Assembly (NCBI RefSeq): GCF_000002875.2
Contig: NC_009391.2
Location: forward strand, 124,001 to 188,000
Direction of reading: 5' to 3'
Source: Leishmania infantum JPCM5
Taxonomy: Eukaryota; Euglenozoa; Kinetoplastea; Trypanosomatida; Trypanosomatidae
Length of the DNA: 64,000 nt
Under the pieces are notes generated by a model. The model did not search any database. It was not told the DNA's origin and saw nothing but the letters and a program-made list of their open reading frames with translations. A program made the position numbers and the translations under genes. Below, in pieces: positions 19,512 through 26,194 of the stretch (position 1 is its first letter; each line of letters opens with the position of its first letter).

Positions 19512-21419
19512 CTACGTGGACCCCGCCCTCTCCATCGACGACGTCTTCGCATTCCGCGGCGACGTGTTCATCAACTCGATGGGGTGCGTCGAGTAGTTGT
19601 CGAGGCTTTTTCTCTTCTTTATCAAACTCGTCGCCGCACGCGACATCATGTAGTCGTTCATGATACGCTGACGGCGCACCGCTGAGGCGCCGCCGAACGC
19701 CTGCGCCAGCAGCCATTCTCGGTGGCCGCGGCCCTCCTCATCGATGTTCAACGCCGCGGTGCAGCGGTAGATGACGGCGAGGTTGGCCAGCACCTCGGAG
19801 ATGTACTGTGCCACGCTGATCACAAACATTGGCTCCAGCTTACCCTTCTCACTTGCAATAACGTTCAACAGCTTCGCCACGTCAAGTTCGAGTGTCTTGG
19901 ACATGCCCGCCAGGTTCACGTGCGGTGCCGCCAGACGCACGCCACCATAGCTGTAGCCAGTAGTTAGCCCAATCAAACCTTGGAGCACGCCGCCAATGCC
20001 CGCGCGAGAGCCGCCGGCGCCGCTGCCGAAGAGGCCGGCCTGCGACAGCAGCGGGTGCAGGAAGGCCATCGCCTGCTCCTCCATGGAGCCATTCCAGGAC
20101 GTGAGGAGGTACTTGGGAGCGTTGAGGAGTTCCGCAAGGTACGGGTAGTCAATCATCTTGGCCGGGTTGCTGCGGTGGGCCACCGCCGCAACGAGCGGGG
20201 TGTCGCGCACCATCTCCCACATGCAATCCATGCCGTCCATCAGGGCGCGCTCTGCGTAGATTTTGAGTACCATGGACTCGATCAAGGGGATCTGCAGTTG
20301 CTCCGAAAAGCTGCTGATGAGCTCGGCGGCCTCGTCGCCGTCGACCACCGCCGGGTCGCCCACGACGTAGTCGGTCAAGCAGTCGATGCCGTAGCGGAAG
20401 CATGCGAGATGCGCCAGCCGCATCTGCACCGCCGGGTTGCGGATCAGAAGCGCGTCGTAGCGCACGGTGTTCGTGGCGTGCAGCGCGCCAACCTCCCCCA
20501 TCTTGCGCAGTATGGCGCTGTAAGCCGTGGCGGTCAGCACGTGCTGGTAGCTAGCCACCTTCTCCACGGACAGAGACTCGAACTGGGCAACGTCGGCATT
20601 GTTTAGGCGCACTTGCAGCATGCCGTTCACCATCTTTTTCTCCACCACACCGGGCTGGTCGAGCGGCACGCAGCCCGTTACGTACTTCGGCGTGGCATCC
20701 TCGCCGCCCTCCAGCCGCAGGACCACACGGATCGACTTGGGCAGCGCATGCGCGGCGGTGGTGGCGGAGGAGGAGCCGTGGTGACGGTGTTGGCCTCCCT
20801 CGCTACCGGCCGCCGTCGTCCTTGCCGTCTGCATGTAGCCGCTGCCGACCGCAGTGGCCATACCGCTCGCCTTCAGCGTCGGCGCACCAGCGCCCGCGTG
20901 CGTCGCCACGGCGGTCGCTGCGGTCAAATATGAGCACGACCACTCCTCGTCGCCGCTGTACACCTCCTTCAACCACGCCACGGGGCTCTCGCTGACGGCA
21001 AGTCGACGCACCACATCGCTGCGGTCGTGGAATGCCTTCCACGCCTTCTTCCTTGCCTCGCAGCTCTGTGCGCGCTGCGCCTCCGCCGCTGCAGCCTTCG
21101 CCACCGCCTCCGCCTCCACTGCCGTAGCAGCACCAGCGGCGGCCATCGTGGCCTCCGTGCTCGTGGCATCCGGCGTCGCCGCGGTTACCGCTGCTTTCTC
21201 GGCCTGCTTCGCGGTGATCTCCGACCCCTCCCCACCGCCCGCGCCGCCGGCCGCTACTGCCGATCCTGGCACTGCTGCGGCCGCCGTAGCACCGCTGACC
21301 TCGCGGTCTAGCTGGATGGAGAAGAAGTTCAGCATTTGGATGTCGGCCAGTCGGCCCCTGCACACCAGGAGCTCGACGATGTCCTTGCGGGCACGCAGGG
21401 CGCGGAAGCACCGCATCAT
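19512..21419 (-). CDS. Degenerate acyl-CoA dehydrogenase-like protein (ACAD9/VLCAD-type fold), probable pseudoenzyme
   Basis: A 635-residue product from the first ATG (MMRCFRALRARK). Residues after the Ala-rich low-complexity section resemble, by eye, the middle and C-terminal helical domains of acyl-CoA dehydrogenases. The frame contains NPAVQMRLAHLACFRYGIDC and IPLIESMVLKIYAERAL, then a DYPYLAELLNAPKYLL segment that parallels the family's [20 protein letters not shown]. The family's catalytic glutamate (in the EGT motif) is replaced: the segment reads SWNGS, with Asn encoded at 20091-20093. A further ~150 helical residues follow, as in ACAD9/VLCAD. The N-terminal domain is reduced or replaced by Ala/Thr/Gly-rich sequence. 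The frame stays open 60 codons upstream to a GTG at 21599 with a plausible N-terminus, so the start is uncertain. Without the base, dehydrogenation is unlikely; a structural or assembly role is inference. Confidence 0.7.
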   Translation of the reverse strand: MMRCFRALRARKDIVELLVCRGRLADIQMLNFFSIQLDREVSGATAAAAVPGSAVAAGGAGGGEGSEITAKQAEKAAVTAATPDATSTEATMAAAGAATAVEAEAVAKAAAAEAQRAQSCEARKKAWKAFHDRSDVVRRLAVSESPVAWLKEVYSGDEEWSCSYLTAATAVATHAGAGAPTLKASGMATAVGSGYMQTARTTAAGSEGGQHRHHGSSSATTAAHALPKSIRVVLRLEGGEDATPKYVTGCVPLDQPGVVEKKMVNGMLQVRLNNADVAQFESLSVEKVASYQHVLTATAYSAILRKMGEVGALHATNTVRYDALLIRNPAVQMRLAHLACFRYGIDCLTDYVVGDPAVVDGDEAAELISSFSEQLQIPLIESMVLKIYAERALMDGMDCMWEMVRDTPLVAAVAHRSNPAKMIDYPYLAELLNAPKYLLTSWNGSMEEQAMAFLHPLLSQAGLFGSGAGGSRAGIGGVLQGLIGLTTGYSYGGVRLAAPHVNLAGMSKTLELDVAKLLNVIASEKGKLEPMFVISVAQYISEVLANLAVIYRCTAALNIDEEGRGHREWLLAQAFGGASAVRRQRIMNDYMMSRAATSLIKKRKSLDNYSTHPIELMNTSPRNAKTSSMERAGST

Positions 21420-22093
21420 GTCGAGATCTGGCGTACGTGCGTCTGGCGATGCGTTCGAAAAGAACGAGAGACCGAGGGCCGAGGGACTGACGCTCCGTAA
21501 CGCCCGTCGCGACTGCGTTGCTCTCCGCGTGGGCGTGGGCGTGATCTGATTGAGGTGCTCGGGCGTGGAAGAGCCGAGTGCTGGTCTCTTCCCCGACACA
21601 CGGAAAGCCCACGGCTCGCAGGGTCACGTGTGACTACAAACAACGACAACGACTGCTCCCCACGCGCGAAGGAGAAGGCGTATGATGACCGTGAGCGTGC
21701 ACGAGAGAGAAAAGGGGGTGCACGGGGGCCGCAAGTTTTGTGCACGCGTGTGCCATAAACCGCCGTGTAGGGCGGGGGCGGGGACGAGCACGAAGAATGG
21801 CAGCAAGCGACAAGAAAGAGGAACGAGAGAGAGACGACAGATGAAAGAATCAGGAGAGAGACGTTGCCCTCACCAGGCACATGTAGGCACGCACACCAGA
21901 GAGATGCGCGCACGCAAGGAGAGCGAGACAAGGGAGGGGAGAGGGACTTTAGTTCATCACACGTGCGTGTGCGCCACCGCAGAGAGCCTTCCGTGAGAAA
22001 GGGACGGCGGCCGATGCGCGCTGCTGAGGAGGAGGGAAATTGGCAAAGGAAAACGAAAACGTCGGCCACAACGGCAGAGACGCGCACGCGTTC
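21420..22093. other. Intergenic spacer upstream of ACAD-like gene
   Basis: It contains the 60-codon in-frame GTG-initiated extension of the ACAD-like gene (21420-21599), a predicted acceptor at about 21656, and GA-rich plus-strand blocks at 21701-21717 and 21825-21860 that read as pyrimidine tracts in mRNA. No separate gene was seen. Confidence 0.6.
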
Positions 22094-22453
22094 TCACACA
22101 TCATCCGTGAGGTTGAGCTTCACCTTGCCGTCCTCTGTGGCATCAAAGGCTGGCTGGCCGAGGAAGGGGCAGTTGGCGCAGCGGAAGGCGTCGCCCTTGG
22201 AGCAGTTACCGCATCCACCAGGCGGCATCGCCAAGGCCTCCGCCTCTAGCTTGCCCTCCGCCTCAAGCTTGCGCTCCAGCTCAGCGCGGCCGCAGACGCA
22301 GTTCTTGCAGGCGCGACGGCGCGTCGTGCAGTCCTCACCCTTGGTCGCCTGTTTCAAGATGCGGTCCTCCTCCGTGAGAAGGGCGTCCTCGTCAGGGATG
22401 GGCTGGCGCGTCTTGAGGCTGAACGCCTGCGTCGAGGTGGCAGACGAGGACAT
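22094..22453 (-). CDS. DRE2: Dre2/anamorsin (CIAPIN1) Fe-S cluster assembly factor, short form
   Basis: Dre2 accepts electrons from the diflavin reductase Tah18 and feeds them to cytosolic Fe-S cluster assembly. This 119-residue product is essentially only the CIAPIN1 C-terminal domain. It has a first cluster motif with Cys42, Cys49, Cys52 and Cys54 ([10 protein letters not shown]), and a second with Cys81, Cys84, Cys92 and Cys95 ([19 protein letters not shown]). The latter is the near-invariant twin CX2C motif and makes the identification secure. The SAM-methyltransferase-like N-terminal domain of yeast and human Dre2 is absent. The start [11 protein letters not shown] at 22453 sits about 17 nt after a strong predicted splice acceptor, so the short form is not an annotation artefact. 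The frame is open to 22885, but that portion is UTR-like and lies upstream of the acceptor. Confidence 0.92.
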   Translation of the reverse strand: MSSSATSTQAFSLKTRQPIPDEDALLTEEDRILKQATKGEDCTTRRRACKNCVCGRAELERKLEAEGKLEAEALAMPPGGCGNCSKGDAFRCANCPFLGQPAFDATEDGKVKLNLTDDV

Positions 22454-23109
22454 GCGCGGGGTTTGCTGGCTCGCAAGCAGGGGGAGAGGGGAGGGGGGTT
22501 GGTGGAGTGTACGGAATCTGGCGTCGATCCCACTCGTTCGTTTGTGTTGATGCGTACGTGCGTTCGTGAAGGAAGAGAGCGAAGGATGAAGACAGTGGTG
22601 TGGCGACGAAAAGCAGAGAACGTGGGAGAAGGGAAGAGACAGCTGTGTTGTGGCCGTGGTGTATCCGCGCGCCGGGCCGGAGGGTGTGTGTTCGTGGTTG
22701 TTGCCGTTGCCAAAGAAGGGCAGCAGCAGCACAAGAGCCGTGGGGGAGGGGGGGTAGGAAGCAAGCAGATATGAGAAATGGCATGCATGGTGCGTATCAT
22801 CGCCATTTTCAGAGACAGGTCGGGAGAAGTGAGACAGGGACGCGAGACTGCTTGCATGTTGTGTTGGAAAAGTTAGGCCACGCACACGAGGACGTGCGCA
22901 GAGCGCACGCTGAGCTCAGTCGAGTTTGCAGAGAAGTTCTTCTCTCTCCGTCTCCCTCCCTCCCTCCTCCTCCTCCTGCCAACCATCACATCCTCCAAGC
23001 GTGTTACAAGGGTGTGGGTGTCTCTGGTCGATTCTCTGTGCGTGCGGGTTAGTGTCGTCGTGACCGTTCACGCGCCAGCTCGCATGCGCGTGTGAGATGG
23101 CTGTGCCGG
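22454..23109. other. Intergenic spacer between C92-type peptidase and Dre2
   Basis: About 0.65 kb. It holds the Dre2 acceptor at 22470-22500 and, at its far end, a plus-strand CT-rich block (about 22938-22978). No other feature seen. Confidence 0.6.
22470..22500 (-). promoter_or_regulatory. Predicted spliced-leader acceptor for Dre2
   Basis: A C/T-rich tract on the minus strand (22500 to 22479) followed by TGCTTGCG and AG at 22470-22471, 17 nt before the ATG. It fixes the short Dre2 start. Confidence 0.6.
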
Positions 23110-24933
23110 CTAATCCTCTTCCATTGCACGCGAGAGCTCGTCCTCCTCGCGCACAATCCGCATGTGCAACTCACGGCCAAGACTCGTATTAGCGGCGAAG
23201 TCGAGCACCGACTCCCCCGCGCCTTCTGTGAAATGGTACGGGCACGTGGCCACGCTGCTGTGCTCGTAGTACCACTGCAGCTGATAGTCGCGGCCATCGA
23301 CGCCCCTGGCCGTGTCACCAGCCCGCAGTACAAGCGGTGGCACCGCCGCATCAACGTGGTACGCCGCCTCCGACCGCTGCTTCATCTGCTGACGGGCGAG
23401 CTCCTCGGCATCGCCAGTGAGGGTGCGCCCGTAAAAGTTTTTAATATTTTCCATGCGATCGATATGCTCCCACGAGGGCTTAAGTCGAGCCCTGCTAGAG
23501 CGAAGCCGTACGTCAGCGGCGGCTATCGCCTCGCTGTTCTCCACAACGGAAGTGTCCGGAAGCAGCGGGCGATCGCGCGTGATGACGGGCCGGCGGGCAC
23601 GCGCGTCGAGTCGACCGTAGGCGTAGTCGTACACGTGTAAGCTGCGACTTCGGCGATCGTCCTTCATGTCCGCCGCAGTCGGCGGCGGAGGCGGCGTCAC
23701 CACATCCCTCCCGTTGTTCTCACCGTTGTTGGCGCTGTGCTGCTCGTCTCTCCTCGCGTTCACTTGTCGAGTGGCGCCACTCGAGGGAGGCGGCGCGGGG
23801 GCAGTGGTGCCAGGCTCCAGCGGCACCCACCGCCACCGTCGCCTTAGCACCCCGAGCTCCTGGTACAGCTCCACAATCAGCTCGCTGCAGGAAACCTCGC
23901 CCGTGATTAGCTGCCGCAGCGGGTGCGCCTGGGTGTGGAGCCGCGGCCATAGAAAGGCCAGCGGGTACAGCAGGCTTGAGTCCATGCGTCGCCCTTCGCT
24001 CTCCTCGCAGAAGCGCGCCAGCCGCCTCTCCCGCTCCGGCGTGTGGTCGTAGTTGCGCAGCCTGCGAACGGCAAAGTAGTGGTAGGCCGGCACACCCGAC
24101 GGCGTCACCGACAGCAGCCGCCGCGATGCCTCAACCAGCTGCACCGTGTCGTGTGTCACGTTCCCCTTCACGTCCACCACGTCGTAGTCCTTGTTGTCCA
24201 TCGCCTCGAGGATGATGGCACCGCGGCGAATCACAGGGCGCCTCTGCAGCGCTGCCTCCTCGGCACGAAGCTGCTCGCGAACCCAACGAGTCGGCGACGC
24301 TGGCACACGGGAGCCATGTGCCGGTGCAGCCGACTCAGCGCCCTCTGTGCCTCTCTCGAAGACCTCGCTGAGGTTGCGCACCCGGTACGGAGGAGTGGAT
24401 AAGGCCGACGCCTTCAAGGGCGACGCCGCTCCCCTCGCCTCGGTAGGCCCGGTCGCGGCGGGCACGCCAGTCTCGCTCGTGTCGTCGTCAACGTGCTCGA
24501 TCACCGCGGGTGCCACCACCACCGCCACGTGAGAGTAGCGGAGCGCCGCAGGCTTGAAGAAGGACAAGATGAACTGCAGCGTCGTGATGCACCAGCTCAC
24601 AGGTCCGGTGCCGCGCATGAGAATGATGTCCCCGGGCTGCAGCGTCGGCTCGACATCCCTCCAGTCCTCCAGCGTGTAGTCCCTGCCGGGTGCGAAGAGC
24701 GCGTCTACAGTGGGCTGGTGAAGCGTGCGCACCACCAGGCAGGTGACCACGTACACGCCAGCGCTGGCAGCCCCGTACCCGGCCAGCGTCGCGAGCTTCC
24801 CGAAAGATCCGCGGCGGCGGAAGTTGTGCACCCGCCGGTGCCAAAAGAAATTGGACGTCTTCTTGTACACTGGGGAGCCCACGCCAGCGGACATCGCGAC
24901 ATGCTCGCCAAGCCGCCTGGTGAAGCGAAGCAT
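23110..24933 (-). CDS. Membrane-anchored NlpC/P60-like (permuted papain, peptidase C92/YiiX type) cysteine hydrolase
   Basis: A 607-residue protein starting MLRFTRRLGEH. A single hydrophobic segment at about residues 48-68, after a basic stretch (HRRVHNFRRRG), suggests a membrane anchor or mitochondrial-type leader. Downstream, LQPGDIILMRGTGPVSW followed by RYSHVAVVVAP (His about residue 135) and much later GEVSCSELIVELYQELG (Cys about 349) reproduces the order His-then-Cys. That order is typical of circularly permuted papain-like enzymes of the YiiX/C92 group. An Asp/Ser/Thr-rich linker separates the two. The C-terminal ~200 residues are unassigned but have ordered-looking blocks. Known relatives hydrolyse amide or thioester bonds; substrate and compartment here cannot be read. 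The frame is open to 25044 (GTG), but the ATG at 24933 is the first and lies about 100 nt after a predicted acceptor. Confidence 0.75.
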   Translation of the reverse strand: MLRFTRRLGEHVAMSAGVGSPVYKKTSNFFWHRRVHNFRRRGSFGKLATLAGYGAASAGVYVVTCLVVRTLHQPTVDALFAPGRDYTLEDWRDVEPTLQPGDIILMRGTGPVSWCITTLQFILSFFKPAALRYSHVAVVVAPAVIEHVDDDTSETGVPAATGPTEARGAASPLKASALSTPPYRVRNLSEVFERGTEGAESAAPAHGSRVPASPTRWVREQLRAEEAALQRRPVIRRGAIILEAMDNKDYDVVDVKGNVTHDTVQLVEASRRLLSVTPSGVPAYHYFAVRRLRNYDHTPERERRLARFCEESEGRRMDSSLLYPLAFLWPRLHTQAHPLRQLITGEVSCSELIVELYQELGVLRRRWRWVPLEPGTTAPAPPPSSGATRQVNARRDEQHSANNGENNGRDVVTPPPPPTAADMKDDRRSRSLHVYDYAYGRLDARARRPVITRDRPLLPDTSVVENSEAIAAADVRLRSSRARLKPSWEHIDRMENIKNFYGRTLTGDAEELARQQMKQRSEAAYHVDAAVPPLVLRAGDTARGVDGRDYQLQWYYEHSSVATCPYHFTEGAGESVLDFAANTSLGRELHMRIVREEDELSRAMEED

Positions 24934-26194
24934 CGTCTGCGTTCCTATGTGGGCGCTTGCAGGATAGTCCCACCCCCCTCCTCTGATGTCGGGGTGTTGC
25001 GAGAACCGAGGAGCGGACACACACGTGAACGCTGGCACCCACACGCGCGCGCGCAGAGAGGAGTGGATGAGCCGGGGGAGGGCAGAGGAGGTGCAGAGTG
25101 CGCACCGTTATGGAGTGAGCAGAGCAGAGTGACGCCACAGACGGCAGAGGTTGGAGGGCTGTCTTCTCTCGCGCGCCCTCTTGCCACTGCAGCGCAAGAA
25201 TGGAGATGAAAAGATGAGGAGCGACGAGGATGTGCATTGCAATCATCGGCCCCCCTCCCTCCCCCCACCGCACGCACCGACGGCGTGTGCACACATCCGC
25301 GACGCACGGCAGCAGAGACAGCGCGGAGGAGGCGGAAGACGAAGTGAAAAGGCTCAGCGCTGAGAGTGAGAGGAGCCTTTACACACAACCCCTCCCTCTC
25401 CTTCCCTCAACGAGAAATCCGGTGAGAAGCGCCATCGACGTGCATCAAGACGACTCCGCCGGTCGCCACCTCAACGTCTGCATGCAAGCACACCAAGGCT
25501 CACAGGTAAGCTTGAAGGAAGGAAACAAAAACGTCTTCGCCAGCACGAACACCACCACCCCGCTTCGGCCATGGTGCCTCCCGCGCGAGGAAGAAGAGGA
25601 GGCTGTCCCTCCGTGGTATTGGTCAGTACACGGCGCACGTGCGCGGCCTACAGCCGAGGGCATTTCGCTTCTTTTCTTTCTTTTTTGAGGGGAGGGGGCG
25701 CTGCTGCTTGAGGCGCTCATCATCGTTGCGGTCCGCGCTATCAGTGATTGCGGGTGGGAAAGATGAGAAGGCAGGAGTCGAGAGAATCGGAGACGGTCTC
25801 GAAATCCGCACGCAAGCCATGCGCACTCTTCACACCGCACCACACCCACCATCCGTGAGCCTCCTCGTAGACATGTGGTTCTGTTCATTCTTGTTTGGCT
25901 CCCCTTTCTGTTGCCCGCGTTTTCAGCAGGTGATCCCCCCATCGCTGGACACAGTCGCAGACGACCTCCGCCGCGTCCGCAGACGCTTACTTTTTTCCGT
26001 ATCCAGCTCTCTGGCAGGCCGCAAGCCTGTTCATGCGGCCCCATGCGCCACAACGCGGCACACCTATACATCACCATCGTCAGCCTTCTCGCCACTCACG
26101 GACCCGCGCGCCTCCAAGACGCGCTGGATCGCCCTCGAGTCTCCCTCTCACACACCACGAACAGATACGCACACGTGCACGTGCGGGGCGCGGT
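24934..26194. other. Intergenic spacer between MAPKK-like kinase and C92-type peptidase
   Basis: About 1.26 kb. It holds the peptidase acceptor (25032-25095), a CT/C-rich plus-strand run at about 25253-25268, and pyrimidine-rich plus-strand sequence with a T-run near 25668-25688. A 216-codon minus frame (25445-26095) is without domain and was not called. Nothing else seen. Confidence 0.6.
25032..25095 (-). promoter_or_regulatory. Predicted spliced-leader acceptor for C92-type peptidase
   Basis: Pyrimidine-rich minus-strand sequence from 25095 to 25051, then GCGCGCGTGTGGGTGCC and the first AG at 25032-25033, 99 nt before the ATG at 24933. Confidence 0.5.

Noticed and set aside
22094..22885. 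Longer 263-residue Dre2 form
   Set aside because: The extra N-terminal sequence is UTR-like, lacks any methyltransferase-like motif and lies upstream of the strong acceptor at 22470.
25445..26095. 216-codon minus-strand frame downstream of the MAPKK-like kinase
   Set aside because: No recognisable domain, Arg/Ser-rich, sits where the kinase 3' UTR is expected, and lacks a clear upstream acceptor.
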